A stretch of DNA of 64,000 nt, from NCBI RefSeq assembly GCF_018687715.1, contig NC_056760.1, forward strand, positions 4,563,501 to 4,627,500. Direction: 5' to 3'. A program made the position numbers and the translations under genes. Below the pieces are notes generated by a model, which saw nothing but the letters and a program-made list of their open reading frames with translations, was not told the origin of the DNA and ran no database searches. This DNA is from Carya illinoinensis. Taxonomy: Eukaryota > Streptophyta > Magnoliopsida > Fagales > Juglandaceae. Below, in pieces: positions 12,320 to 25,698 of this stretch. Position 1 is the first letter of the stretch. Each line of letters begins with the position of its first letter.

Positions 12320-13657
12320 AATACTTTTTACATAAATATTAAATAAATATATACAAGTCATTAAATTGTTGGTCACAATTGATTACGTACGTTATATATA
12401 GGAAGCATGACCAAAAGCATATATTGAAAACTTGCATCATCGGTAAAGGTAATATATACCTACGTAATTTTGTATGGAAGTCAAGCTAAGCCAGATATGT
12501 TATATTTCTAAAGGCTAAAAGGTAGGTAGCTAACTTTTACCAAGGGAAAAATGAAAGGCTAGCAATCCTTATTTTTTCAAATTAATATATATATATAAGT
12601 GGGGTAGTAGAAGATGTTAAATTAATGGACTTTACATATCCAATTAATATTATTATTGTTCGGTATTCACGGGGAGTTACAGTTGTACGTACGTTGGTGC
12701 GACATGGTACTGGCCAAGAAAGTGATGGCACCAGTCGGCAGGCAGATGATCAACAAGATCAGCCTCATCAGTCTCTCCCATAAGCCAAAAAAGTCTACAT
12801 AACGCTTTTTTCTTTGCCTACATATATATTTTATATATATATATATATATATAATGTATATAGGAGGTGAGAATATTGTTTGTAGTGGGTTAATTAAGGA
12901 CATTCCCCAAACAAATTAAAAATTCCATATAAACTAAATATAATGAAGGCCTTGATCAGTTGAGATCGAACGGTGAAGACCACAACAGTAGTAGTAGTAG
13001 TAGTAGCGTTGGCATGAGTCAACAGGGCAGGCGCATCCATGTCATCTAAAGTAGTTTACACTTTTTACCAATAAATAATTCTTTTGTTTAAGCCTGAGGT
13101 TCTTCGATATGTTAATGTGGTTTTTTAGTATTATATATATATATATATTACAAATAGTGAAACACGGACTAACCAAAAAAATAATTCAATCCTTTTGGTT
13201 TATATAAAAAAACAAAAGGACAGAAATGCTTTCATTTCACTCTAATCATTTTCTTCTATCACCTCCATTAATTTTTATTAATTAATTGTCAATAATTATT
13301 CCATTTATTTATTTATTTTAAATACCATAGCCGCCCAGAACAGCCACCCATATTGCGCTCTCTCACCCTCTCTCTCTCTCAAAATATCTACTTGTACAGT
13401 TCTACTAACACAAAAACACCGCCATCCCCACACGCACTACATGACCACTCCATTTGACACAGAGAATCTCATAAAAACACACAATAGTGCCATCATCAAC
13501 AAGAAGAGGAGGAAATGATCCCAATCCTCTTCCTGTTTTCTTGCACCACTTCCTAATAACTCCTCTTTCCACCTTCCTCTATCCCTCTCTGATCAGACAC
13601 GCACTCCAGTAAGCACAAAGAGAGACGACGCAACCCTAAAACTAGAGACAATTAACC
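12320..13657. other. 5' flank of the BLADE-ON-PETIOLE gene
   Basis: Non-coding. It holds a TA microsatellite (12826-12855), an AGT trinucleotide run (about 12986-13007), and, nearer the gene, a CT-rich leader-like segment around 13358-13380 and a purine/pyrimidine-biased stretch up to the ATG. No TATA box could be placed with confidence. Confidence 0.5.
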
Positions 13658-16047
13658 ATGACCCTGGATGACTCCCTAAGATCTCTTTCCATGGACTATC
13701 TCAACCTCCTCATCAATGGCCAAGCCTTCAGCGACGTAACCTTCAGCGTAGAGGGTCGTCTAGTCCACGCCCACCGATGCATCCTGGCGGCGCGGAGCCT
13801 CTTCTTTAGGAAATTCTTTTGTGGGCCAGACCCGTCTTCCGGGCTGGATCCAGCTGGGTCCAGAACCAACCCGGCAGCGTCACCGGGCTCGAGGTCGGGC
13901 GTCATACCGGTGAACGAGGTGGGATACGAGGTGTTCTTGTTGCTGCTGCAGTTCTTGTACAGTGGCCAAGTCTCTATTGTGCCTCAAAAGCATGAGCCAA
14001 GGCCTAATTGTGGGGAGAGAGGGTGCTGGCACACGCATTGCACCTCAGCCGTTGATCTTGCTCTCGACACTCTTGCTGCCGCTAGATCCTTTGGTGTCGA
14101 ACAGCTCGCATTGCTTACTCAGGTTTCTTTCTACTTATGACGATGCGTCGTTCTCTGTCTTTCCTGGTCATTGCGGTACAGTGAGCGGGTCATATGTTTT
14201 TGCGGGTTTTTGGAATTTGGGCAACTACTGGGTTTGGTTTTGGAAGTGGGTGAGATCTTAATTTGGCGGTTTTTTTTTTCTCTTTAATTCTTTATATATT
14301 ATCGTTTAGGAATTTACTTACCCTTCTGATGAAGTGGGTAAGACTGGGTTTCTGTTCTATAATCTTCAACCTTTTTTAAAAGAAAAGTTAAGTCCAGTCT
14401 TCTCCTTTATAAGCACTTGAGCTTTATTTCACGGTGTTTCAGTTCTCCTACCGTACGCATTTGAATTAGAACTCTCTCCTCATGTATCTGGTTGGATACA
14501 ATGTGTTATATATTCAGTTCGTCTTCGAAGTATCTCATCCAATTAGCTTTCCAATTGTCCTAAAGAGTTTGTTGTTCTTTACTACCACCTCCTCTTGAAT
14601 ATTGTCTTCGTTTTCTTCTTTCAGTTATACACTGAAAAAAAAGGAACATTTTTTTCTTCTGGATAAAATTTTCATGTTCGTGTGACAAAAGAAGCATATC
14701 TTGGTTTCATGTATAATTTCGTGTTTCTTGAATTGGGTTCCTTCTATATATCTTTATTCTGCATACCCCAGTTTCTAAATTTAGATCGTGATATCCAGTC
14801 TTGTCTTCCACAGTCAGCTAGCATACCAAATCTTTCCCAAACGTTCACTTTCCTCATTTGGGTTTAAATTGAAAAACTATAAGAGAGCAAAACCACAACA
14901 GAATGGCTACTAAACGCAATTTTACCACAAAACATCCCATCATATTCTTTTCATCTATGAGAAAACTTCCCAGACATCTAACACCTGTGATGTAAATTCT
15001 ACTTACCATCATAATTATCTTTTGTCTTTTGGACCACAGAAGCAATTGGCGAGCATGGTGGAGAAAGCCTCAATCGAAGATGTAATGAAAGTCCTACTAG
15101 CTTCGAGAAAGCAAGAGATGCACCAGCTTTGGACCACATGCTCCCATCTTGTTGCAAAATCTGGCCTCCCTCCTGAAGTCTTAGCCAAGCACCTCCCCAT
15201 CGAAGTCGTGGCCAAGATTGAAGAACTGCGCGTCAAATCTTCTCTCGCCCGCCGCTCCCTCATGCCCCACCATCACCACCACCACCACCACCACCAAGAT
15301 CTTGGTGCAGCCGCTGATCTCGAAGACCAAAAGATTCGCCGTATGAGACGGGCACTCGACTCATCTGATGTGGAACTTGTCAAGCTTATGGTTATGGGCG
15401 AAGGGCTAAATCTCGATGAGGCATTAGCTTTGCATTACGCAGTCGAAAATTGTAGCCGAGAAGTTGTGAAAGCCTTGCTTGAGCTCGGTGCAGGAGATGT
15501 TAATTACCCTGCTGGACCGGCCGGGAAAACCCCACTTCACATTGCGGCTGAAATGGTGTCGCCCGACATGGTAGCGGTCCTTCTCGACCACCACGCCGAC
15601 CCGAATGTTCGGACCGTCGATGGGGTTACTCCCCTCGACGTACTGAGAACCCTAACGTCCGATTTCCTTTTCAAAGGAGCCGTCCCGGGCCTAGCACATA
15701 TCGAACCCAACAAGCTCAGGCTTTGCCTTGAGCTGATTCAATCAGCAGCCCTTGTTCTTTCTCGTGAAGAAGGCAATGCAAATGCTCCTTCTTCCACCAC
15801 CATATATCCGCCAATGAGTGATGATCATAGCAGCGGTAGCAGTGGGAACAACATGGCAAACCTTAACCTTGATTCCAGGTTGGTTTATCTCAATCTGGGT
15901 GCGACGGCTTCAGGTCAAATGGGATCTAGATCAATGGATGGAGAGGATGATAGCAGCCACAACAGCCAGAGGGAGGGCATGAACAGGCATGGGTCGCAAG
16001 GTGGCTCATGTGACCCAACATTGTATCACCACTCTCATGACTTCTAA
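13658..16047 (+). CDS. BOP: BLADE-ON-PETIOLE (NPR1-like BTB/ankyrin) transcription co-regulator
   Basis: Two exons: 13658-14122 (ends CTTACTCAG, donor GT at 14123) and 15040-16047 (after the CAG ending at 15039), phase 0, giving 490 residues, the usual size for BOP/NOOT proteins. Exon 1 holds the BTB/POZ domain (about 20-155) with the zinc-binding spacing C118-x4-C123-x-H125-x2-C128 seen in NPR1. Exon 2 holds a DUF3420/NPR-type linker (VEKASIEDVMKVLLASRKQ), a run of nine His (232-240), ankyrin repeats (about 265-365, TPLHIAAEMVSPDMVAVLL) and a His/Ser-rich tail. In known plants these nuclear proteins act with TGA bZIP factors to pattern leaf bases, boundaries, abscission zones and nodules. 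The 917-bp intron at this site is the family's conserved one. The short read-through ORF past 14122 is an intron artefact. Which BOP copy (1 or 2) cannot be told. Confidence 0.96.
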
Positions 16048-19000
16048 GCTGAATCAGATATATTTATCTTAATCTAATATAATATATCCATGGATGGTGA
16101 AAGAGAAGTTGAAATTTCATGAAAACTACTGATATTGGAGTTTATTGGATTATATATTTTCCTTTAATTTTCGGTCACTCGCTTGTCTTTTCCTTCTCTC
16201 AATGTTCTGTAGGGCGTACTTTTGGGTTTTTGTGGGCTTTTCAGTGATCAGAAGATGAAGTTCAGTTTCATTGGAGATGGAAGATGAGACGAGGTGGATC
16301 TGAGATTTTGCACTGAGGATACATGACGGAGGATAGACGCAGGTCAATCTTTTCACACCCGGCCTGCCAACTCCTTTGTATTCATTGATCAATATCTAAT
16401 ATCATGGCCTATTTATTGCGATAATTTTGTTTTTTTGTTCCCCCACCCACCTTTCTGTTGCCCCCGTTTTATATTTCTATACACGGGAAAATCTTTGGTT
16501 TCTTTTGCAAGGGGGCCTTCCTGTTTTTTCATTCTTTTTTCAAGCTTTTGTTTGGATATGGGTGCTTTATATTCTAATATTGAAGGGAATGAGCTGTCTC
16601 TTCCCCTTTTACCTATTTCTTTTCTAGCACCATAGGCTTTTGGAGAAACTTGATTGGCTATAGTTTTGGCTGATTATTTTAACATAAATGTATGGCTGTG
16701 GACAAATTGATTGGTTGTCTTGCATGAATGCAACATGAGTGTGACTACACACGACAGCTTATAACTTATATATTGGTATTATCTAATTCTGGATTCCCTC
16801 CATCCAATCCTCTTTTTTGTCCCCCTGCCCTTTTTGGACCTGTTATAATTTTAAAATCTTCCTGCTAAAACCCTAAGGATTTTTAATGCATTTTTTCTTG
16901 ACCAGTGGGTATAATGGTGATCTGTTTCGTTGATCTTTGAGCTTGTCTAGTGTTTTCCTGTACAGTGTATCTTATTCTCGCCCCGTTGTTTCTTCGACTT
17001 AATTTGGGTTCATCAACTTTGAAGGAAAAATTAAAAAAACGTCAACTAGCGAGAGTACTTAGCATCCCTCTGAGAATATTGTCTTCGTCATGCATAACCT
17101 CTCACTGATAGACAATTTAATTTGAGACTCCAATTGAATAACAGAAACACAGTTGAATCATTTTAACTTGTATGCCAGTTAGCTAGGGATCGAGTTCTTT
17201 ACTCCAGCAATTATTCATTCATTGTTATTGCTTTGAGTTCAACACTTGTAAATCTGATCTCTTTCAGAGAGAAAATAGCATTAATATACGGTCAGAATGC
17301 CATAAATATTGATTCTTAGTCATTTTGAGTGTAGTTTGGCATAAATCAATTGTTTATTGTTCTGACAATTAAGTTCTACTTATTATGATCATCCATATAT
17401 GATGCAAACTCCTCCTGCGTCTCTTCAAGTTGTTTCTTTTGTAGCATGTTACAAATGAATAAGCAGACAACAGGCTTTTAAGTATTGGTTCGGTTATGCT
17501 TGAGTGCTTTTTGAAAACCCTAATTAAGGACCAAGGAAGCAGCTTTATAAAAGCTTATATATGATAGCTAGTTATTCGAGAATTTGATCTTATCGTGTTC
17601 TATTAATCTTACCGTGTTCTCAATGAGTTACTTTTGTAAACTATAATACATGATCTCACAACGCTAAATCTATATGATGGCCCTCTAGTACTAGATAGTC
17701 GTGTCTACAAATTGAGCTTATTATTATCCGGAAAAAAGCCATTTGCAGCAGAATATTGGTACATGCTAATTAAATAGCATTCATGCAACTAAGCCAGCTT
17801 TCAGCTCAAAATTAAATATGTTATTCTTGGTCATTTTCTTATATATATAAAGCCTGGAAAACAGAAATGGTTCTTTCCTCGCGAAGATTATTATAATATG
17901 TATATATATATATGTCCTATCAAGAAATGGTTTTAGTTGTGGAGGCCGGGTACCGAACGCGTAACACACATATCTTTGGTTGCTTGTCTAGATTTATCTT
18001 CCAAATTCCAAGGATAAGCTTTCTGCTCATTCTCTTTCTCTTTCGTTGTGTGTTGATATTATGTCAACTTAGTGCGTTTTGTGAATGTCCATAATCATCT
18101 ATACTTCAAAGTGAATGTTGTGCGTTCTTTGACTTTGTTCAATGTTTAGTGATGACGATATTATCCTTAGTTACATCGCTTTGAAAATTACTAGTATTGT
18201 CGTAACAATGGCATGCATTTTGCTTTCAGATGCATCAGGCATGTCGATTGTGCGAATCATGAGCAGCCTGAGAGGGAAATTTAGGCTGAATTAATCAAAA
18301 TAAGTTGAAGTACTGGACCTTCGTGCGTTATACTCCACAAAAAATTTACTCAATCACTGCTAGATCTGTAGCCTGTGTTGAATACTTAACTACTGCTAAG
18401 TACTTGTATTGCTCCAAAATATTCAACTCAAAAGAATAAAAAGGTTTCCTTGGATTCTCAAGCAAATGCTGGTCTCTTCCTAAAATAAATAGAAATAAAA
18501 CATATTAAAAGGATATTTGATTGAAAATTTGGTTCTCATCTATATATATCAACTTGGGGATTCCCTTGGCGTACTTAGCTTAATTACTACCTTGGGAAAC
18601 ACAGGTACGTACGTAAAAATTTGGAAAACTGATCTGCATGCAATTTTCTTTCTATAGAATAGTCATTCGTTTGAGATTGGACGTATCACAGCACGTGAAC
18701 TAAGATGATGACTGATCTCTCCATGTACACTTGACGGAACCTTCTGAAGTAGTATCGATCCATTTTGCCAGGAATATATTAAAAGAACTCAACCAGCAAG
18801 CTGCCAGGCATCTTTAAAAACTCCATGTTGCAAGAATTTAATTCAATAGCTATTGCATGATCCAGCCTCGCTTACTATAGATGATTAAGAAAATAAAGTT
18901 AGGGTACGTACGTAGGGATGGGGCAATGGTAATTTATAATGGCTTTGCTGCCATATAATTGAGAAATTTGGAATCTTTCGATCACCTACTTAAGGTGGAA

Positions 19001-22000
19001 AAATGGTGGTTGGAGTGATTTTCCATTTAACTTTTTGGCTTCTCATTTTGTCTAATCGGTAACTGAAATAGATCGATTTGACAGTGTTTTCATGACCATG
19101 AACCTTTGTAACGTAGGAAGTCTTGATTTTTTGTGGTGGAGGTGATATAGTTGACCAGAGAGAGAGAGAGAGTGTGTGTTCTGAGGAAGAAGATTGTACT
19201 ATTGATTTGATATGCGTCCTAACTTAGAAGAGTGAAAATAGAGATGCTGGCTTAGCTCAGCTCATGAGTTGTGTCAGACTAAGTTATTGATAGAGGACAC
19301 TTTGTTTGTTTGTATGCTTGATCGCATCTGAGTGTTAGTAGGTAGTAGCTAAGCTAGGTAACTCCATTTGGAGAATTTTGAGCGAGTTTTTCCTATTAAT
19401 TGAGAGATGTCTTTTTTCATAATAATAATAATAATAAAAGTATGCTGGACCTTTCTTGAGCTCATTGGGCTGACCATGAACTCCTGGATTTTTTTTTTTT
19501 AAAGGAGAATTATGAAGTAATATTAGGAAATACAAAAAAATTAAGAACTGAATTATATTAAAGAGGAGCAATTAGGCAAAGAAACGACGGCATAGTTTCT
19601 TAAATATTAAAGCTAGCTAGCATAATTAAAGTGGCCGTGGGCACGATTTCTTGATTTGAATGGAGATGGAAGATGAAATCATGAAATCTCTGATCAAGGC
19701 TATAGTTAGTGCCGATAATTGATGTGTTACCCAAATATATGTTTTACACTTTTAACCAATTGGTGGATTTTATTCATAATCTGAGCGACATTAATTAATA
19801 TTGTTACATGATGTACATTAATCCATTTTCTCAATTTCTAGCTGGGTGCAAATTGTTGGAAATGATGCAAGAAAGAGTGTGTGTATATATGTATATATAG
19901 ATCCAAATAGAAAAAAACAAAAGAATTCAAAAAAAAGTTGAGATAAGAAAATTCAAGGACACATGATCATGATCAGGGGATGGATGATGATCAGAGATAT
20001 GATCTGGCCAAGGCCCTCTATCTATAGCCTCGATATATGGCATCGATGACGATCTGCGCGCAGGCAGGCCAGTCTCCATGAAATTAGGCTGGCATATAAA
20101 GGGCGCGCAGCTAGCTAGCTCTGGTCTCGTATGGACACGGGGGGAGGCCCCTCCAAAAACTATGAAGTTTAGATGGCATGCTGCAGTACCAGTACTACTA
20201 CTAGTAATACTCGTGCCAGACAACCCAACATTCAACAAGTAATTGTCAGCAAACAAATATACATTATGATCAGCTTTTCTACGTACTGATTCCGCTAGCT
20301 GCTACGGCCTGCATCTCTCTTGAACTCCGCCCCTACCATGCGCCATTTTTTATCACCTTTTTTAATACATACGCAACAAATGAAACCGAACATTTCAACG
20401 CTACTTACGTACTAATATATATCAGCTCGGAAGAGTCGGTATTGCAGACGCCAAAAGAGCCTGGGCGCTGGCTAGCAGCTGATACCGCTGCCTACAAAAG
20501 GTAACATATGTCGCGAAAAAGGGAGGTGGGGTAGGGGCCCTCCCTCTCTCTCTCTCTCTGTGTTAGGTGTAATGAAATATTCTTTCCAATCTTTCATTTT
20601 TTGAGGGTGCTTTATTTAATCATATAAAAATTCCTTAAACACTCGAGTTAACTAGACGTGCTCACTTATGCATATTTGTTGTCTCTCTTTTCTAGATATA
20701 TTATATGTATTTTTTCATCATAAATCATCTCTGATTATAGATATATGTGTCGTATAATAAGTGTAACCAAATTTTTTTTAATATATAAGAGTTGAGAGTT
20801 TGAATATATATAATTATCTTATTTAGAGACCTGACTTTATGTCCTCTGGTTCAAAAAATCTTGACAAGTATGAATGAAGTTGATAACATTTAAGATAGAG
20901 AAAAATCAATATTCTTCACGAAACAAAGAAATTTTATTCTTCATTTTATCATTTTCAACCATGTCAATTGTCTAGCATATTTTAAGTGGATTTTCAATAT
21001 TGAAATAGTTGATCTACCAAATCAATTAATTAAGCGTGTCACATCACCCAAGATTATTGAGGATGATAAAATAGCCCTACTAAAACAAGTACTATTCCTC
21101 TTAACTTTGTATTTATTTTCATCACCATATTAATTAGTAAATAAGTATTCTCTGCGCGCATGATTATCAACACCATTCAAATGGTTCAGGCTTCAACCCC
21201 CTACCTCTGGTGCTCCATTTTCTTGTTTTATTGTCTTTGAAGCTCTGACATGCATGCGGATCATATAAATATATCTATATATATATATATATATATATAG
21301 TTTTGAATATCACCAGTTGAGCTTCTGCAATCTGTTTTTTCATTACCCAATACCAGAAGGAAGACACGAGAGAGAGATTTAAAAAACCGAGGAGCTAGCA
21401 GGAGTACTATCAGAGACAGGCATGCATGCTGCCAACCCCCCTTTTATTTTTTTCCTCCTTTGCTACCTCTCTGTCCTGGTAAAGGGGAGTACATGATTTT
21501 CTAAAGATCGAACATGATATAAATCAAGTGAAGAACTAAATTTCATAGTTAATTCAATTATTATATTTAATTGGCCGGCTGTGTTAAAAATATATGAATT
21601 AATTAATAAAATCTACATATTTTCATCAGTTTAAATTTTTTGAACAAATTATGATTTCATATAATATCATAACAGAGATCTTGATTTTGAATTCTTACTG
21701 ATCTACACTCATCTATTTCATTTAAACAAGAGAATAATATTTATGTAAATTAGTGGTGAAAAAATCATAGAAGAAAATGCATAATACATATTCTTTGCAA
21801 AGATCACATTCTCAATCACAATGTTTTTAACTTAATTGACTATTGAAATTACGGCTAAAGATCACATTAATTATCAGCTTCTCAATCATTATGCATCATC
21901 TTTCAACGTCTTCGATCACTTTTTAGTGATCAACGAGACTTGATCACTTAGAAATGAAACAATATAATATATTTATGTCAACTAATTATATGAAACCCTT

Positions 22001-22719
22001 TGAGGAATTAAAAATAGTCAACTTAGAAACAACGTGATCATTATGATTGAAAATAATGATTTTGTGGAAAGTATGCGAAGATTCCCTTGAGCGTTGCCTT
22101 TGAATATAAACCAGCTAGCTTGTCCCAAAATTAGTTTCAGAGCAGTAATAGAGTACCATGAAAGGTCAAACACTTCACATAATAATGGACATGTTCATCA
22201 TCATCTAGTGGCCGGCCCTCAAAAACATTACTCCTTGAATTTTTCTGTGTCATACAATTGGTCTTTATGTTAATGATTTCGTACACGAAAAATATCTCTT
22301 TTTGTTAGTCCTTCGGCTTCTCTGCCAATTCAATTATATATGTCTACCCATATATACATTTTTCTTTTCTTTTTTTAAAGTAATGCTCCTAGTATTTATT
22401 TTTTCGTTGTTATTACTATAAGAGAAGTGGATTTTTATGATCAAAATTTAGAGACCAAAAGGATTATTTCCGATGGTTTGTGTTGTAAATGCAATATCTC
22501 ATATTATAAATAAAACAACCGTAATGATCAGATATAGATTCGAATTAATGTTTGTAACTTCAGATATCAGCAGTAAGTCCTACCAATATTTTTAAGAAAA
22601 AATGGTACACACTTGAAATTCAAATGAATATATATATATATATATCTATATCTATATTTTCGTGCATCTTATTTTTATTTTATTTTTTGAGGATTGTATT
22701 TTATATTTTAAGGATATTA
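16048..22719. other. Long intergenic region downstream of BOP, no gene seen
   Basis: Starts with the BOP 3' untranslated region (AATATAATATATCC near 16075). The rest is AT-rich spacer with a GA run (about 19158), a TAA run (about 19421), a CT run (about 20542) and a TA run (about 21279). Short ORFs here lack recognisable motifs. No known plant microRNA core was spotted by eye. A large empty flank is common around developmental regulators, but nothing specific is demonstrated. Confidence 0.55.
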
Positions 22720-23800
22720 ATTGCTCAAGGTTCATATGACTTCTTTTTACACTTGGACGGAACAAACAAATTTTTGGTATCGTCGTGCCAGTAAATCTTC
22801 TCAAGTGTGAATTATTTTTAGTTTTCTTCATTCTATTATATCCTGGAAGCTTTAGGAGAGGCATTGTAAAACTTGGTTTGAAGATAAAGCCAATACGGTT
22901 GAGTCAGTTTGGCACGCTATTAAGTTATGGCTCTGTCGTGTTGTTGATCGGGTTATGAAAGTTTCTTCTGTTTCTATCTGGGATATTGATATTTTGAATA
23001 GATGGATATCCCGGTCTTGAATCCTAAGCCTAAGAGAGTTTGTGTGGTTAGATGGACTTGGCCTTGCTAGGGCTGGGTCAAACTTAACATATATGACACT
23101 CTGGTACTGGGGGTGTTATTAGGGATGAATATGGCAAGCTGATTGTGGCTTACTCTGTATATCTGGGTCCTGGTACTAATAATTTTGTTGAATTTAACAG
23201 CTTATTGGAATGAGTTTGCATGTGTCATACTCGTGGATTTTCTCGTGTTCAAATTGAGACTGACTCTCAACTGTTGGTTAATTGGATCACTAAGGATAAT
23301 TGCCCCAACTGGTATCTAGAAGAATTTTGGGAAGAATTACATGCTTACCTTATTTGTCTGGATTATACTGTGAATCATATTTTTCGTGAAGGTAATGCAG
23401 TTATTGATGTTTTAGCAAAAAGTGGTGTTGAGGGTTTGAAATCTGTTTGGTTTGGAGATCAGAAATTGCCTAGTCTTTTAAGAGGTCTCATTCGCATGGA
23501 CAAATTGGGCCTTCCTTATTTAAGGGTTTCCTAAGGTTTGTGCTTGGTAAGCTTTTTTTTTTTTTTTTGTTTATATGCTCCATATTTGCTTGCTTACTTT
23601 TTCTTACAGGTTGTCCTGTCTTCGGTTGATTTTGTGTTAGGTTTTTGTATTTTCTCGACATTGTATTTGAATGATTTAGTTATTAAGGTTTTTTGACGCT
23701 TGGATTATGGTCTTTTTCTGTATTCCCCAAGTGTCAGTTTACAACCATGGTTTTTGTCCGTCACAAATGAATATTTTTCAATAAAATTAAAATACCGTAC
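22720..23800 (+). mobile_element. Decayed LINE fragment with RNase H tail, copy 2
   Basis: Plus-strand relative of the element at 2898-4090. The frame reading NFWYRRASKSSQV, then SIISWKL, then ERHCKTWFEDKANTVESVW (about 22765-22910) aligns with the same region of copy 1, but is broken by several stops. After frameshifts the RNase H C-terminal half is open at 23220-23534 (ETDSQLLVNWITKDNCPNWY, IFREGNAVIDVLAKSG, LPSLLRGLIRMDKLGLPYL), closely matching the end of copy 1. The 3' tail (about 23640-23790) also matches copy 1 (ACAACCATGG...CAATAAAATT). It is dead. Confidence 0.8.
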
Positions 23801-25182
23801 TCATCTTAAAATAATAATAAAAAATAATAATTTTAATAATTACTCTCCAAGAAAACCTTGGATACTCAAGACCCGAATCTGGGCCAACAGGTCTGGCTGG
23901 TCACAAGAGGACGAGGCCTGAACGTTACCGAGTAACGGGTTTTATATTTATATATATATATATATATCATAGATATCATAGAAATTCCTTTGCAAATGGA
24001 ATTTGCAATGTAACGTTCAGGCCCAGCTAGTACTGACTAGCAGTACTAGTTTGCAAATGGAATGAGCTAAACTAGCAGTAGCTCTTCTTAATTTGGGAAT
24101 GAAGCAATGTAGTGGGCCAGCTATTTGACTGGATGGATGATGCTTGCCATGTTCCTTTGTGATCCAACGTGTAAAAACCCAATTAATTCTACACCGACTT
24201 TGAAAACGTGGACGAATTATATCTAAACACCTTCAATAATTGCTTTTTAATCGACAGATCGTAACTCATGCAGGTCCAAAAAAAAAACTGTTAAAGTATT
24301 AATTAATTTATTATTTAGAAATTTGATAGAATATTCTAATCCCAGTTGATTGTGATCAGCTTTCATGCAAAAGTTGACAAAGATATCAAACATAACGCGT
24401 TCATTATATGCTTTTTTTGACAATTTTATTTATTTTCTTCGAAGCATATATTCCGTGGAGAAAGACGTAGCAAGCAAAGCCGCTATTGGTTTTTCTTTCT
24501 TTATTTTCTTTCTCAAAAACTCTTTTTTTTTTTTTTTAGTAGCTTTTCATGCATCCGACAGCTACACATATTCTCTTGATCTTCACGAAGTAAAGAATCA
24601 AAAAATCAAAAGCAAATGTACAAGTCTGCTGGATTTAGACACTCTTTCCGGGATCACACGCCTTAGAAATAGGCTTTTGGTTTTGCTTTTTATTCGTATG
24701 AGGTGGAAAACTCATGATGCTTGCTTGCTTCCAATGTGTTATGCTTTTGAAAAAAAAATGGAATCCAATTCTAAAGTAGACAAGTCATGATCATCAGTCA
24801 TGTACGTACCCGAACCGGCCACATCCATTTCAGCTCAAAAGATGAAGCAAATTAAATAATAATTCTAGGTATTCTACTCTCGATCACGCAGACATGCATG
24901 CATTCAATACCGCGTTCGCAAGGACCAAGATTATATATAGAATTGGACCATGTAGCTGAGCGGACTGTGCTTTTGTTTATTGCCGACCCAAAAAAGATCG
25001 AAGCCTTATCTGCCAATTGTCATATTCCATTCCCCCATTTCCATGTAGGGTTACGGGTTAGTGTGTATATATACTATGGCATGGAGAATACAATTACAGC
25101 ACTACGTAAAAGACTAATACAAGACAGCGACTGAAAGGAACAAGACTAGCTAGCTAGCTGCTGTTTCTGTTTCCCTTCCAAA
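23801..25182. other. Intergenic / CYSTM gene 5' flank
   Basis: TA tract at about 23945-23966, a TTTGCAAATGGAAT repeat (near 23990 and 24050) and a long T-run at about 24522. The open frame at 24365-24790 is low-complexity Phe-rich and not credible. Bases 25134-25182 are the probable leader of the CYSTM gene. Confidence 0.5.
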
Positions 25183-25698
25183 ATGAAGTCTGATGCACAG
25201 GAAAGCCAGCCTCCACCTAAAGGTACTTATTATTTCCTAATCTCTCTTCCTGTCTCTTTTGCTTATTGCTTCTGAAAGCATACCATAGAATTCACTGTTT
25301 TATGTTTGTTCTTTCAAATTGAAAGGATACCCGACCGAGAACCCCCCGACGGAGAAGAAGAAATGCTGCAGTCGTGACAAGAAAAAAGGATCAGATAGGG
25401 GCTTCATAGAGGGATGGTAAGCCATGAAATTCCTTCATAGCAATCTTATAAGAGGAAGAAAAAGTTGATTCTCCTGACTACATATATATATTTGAATTTC
25501 ATAGAAAAAGATAGAAGAATTCTGATCAGAATTAGGAAGGGGAAGTGGAATACATGAAGCCCGACCTGCTGTTTCTTTTTGTTGTCTATTTTCTTTACCT
25601 CTTCATGCAACTAATGTTCTTTAATTCCTTTGCCTACTTCTTATTGGTGCAGCCTGTTCGCTTTGTGCTGCTGTTGGCTTTGCGAAGCATGCTTCTAA
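25183..25698 (+). CDS. Small cysteine-rich transmembrane module (CYSTM) protein
   Basis: Three exons assembled by eye: 25183-25222, 25326-25416 and 25653-25698, all with GT/AG borders and consistent phase, encoding 58 residues. The N-terminal part is hydrophilic with Pro/Gly (SQPPPKGYPTENPP), followed by a Lys/Cys-rich middle (KKKCCSRDKKK) and the C-terminal CYSTM signature FIEGCLFALCCCWLCEACF (40-58): a short hydrophobic, Cys-rich segment that ends the protein. CYSTM proteins are small tail-anchored membrane proteins of eukaryotes linked to stress tolerance. The gene is too small and split to be seen as one ORF. The intron order (short, short, with the module on the last exon) fits the family. 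Exact function is unknown. Confidence 0.9.

Noticed and set aside
14123..14261. ORF continuing past the first BOP exon, and a second frame beside it
   Set aside because: Intron sequence: a clear donor at 14123 and acceptor at 15039 restore the family protein.
19927..20256. 109-residue minus-strand ORF in the BOP downstream desert
   Set aside because: No recognisable domain, signal peptide or conserved peptide-hormone motif; composition looks non-coding. Left out for lack of support.
17000..24000. Possible plant microRNA precursors in the gene desert (e.g. CAAGCTGCCAGGCATC near 18797)
   Set aside because: Does not match the miR167 core on inspection and no matching star arm was seen.
24365..24790. 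141-residue plus-strand ORF
   Set aside because: Phe-rich because of T-runs, no motif, no splice or promoter support; a chance frame.
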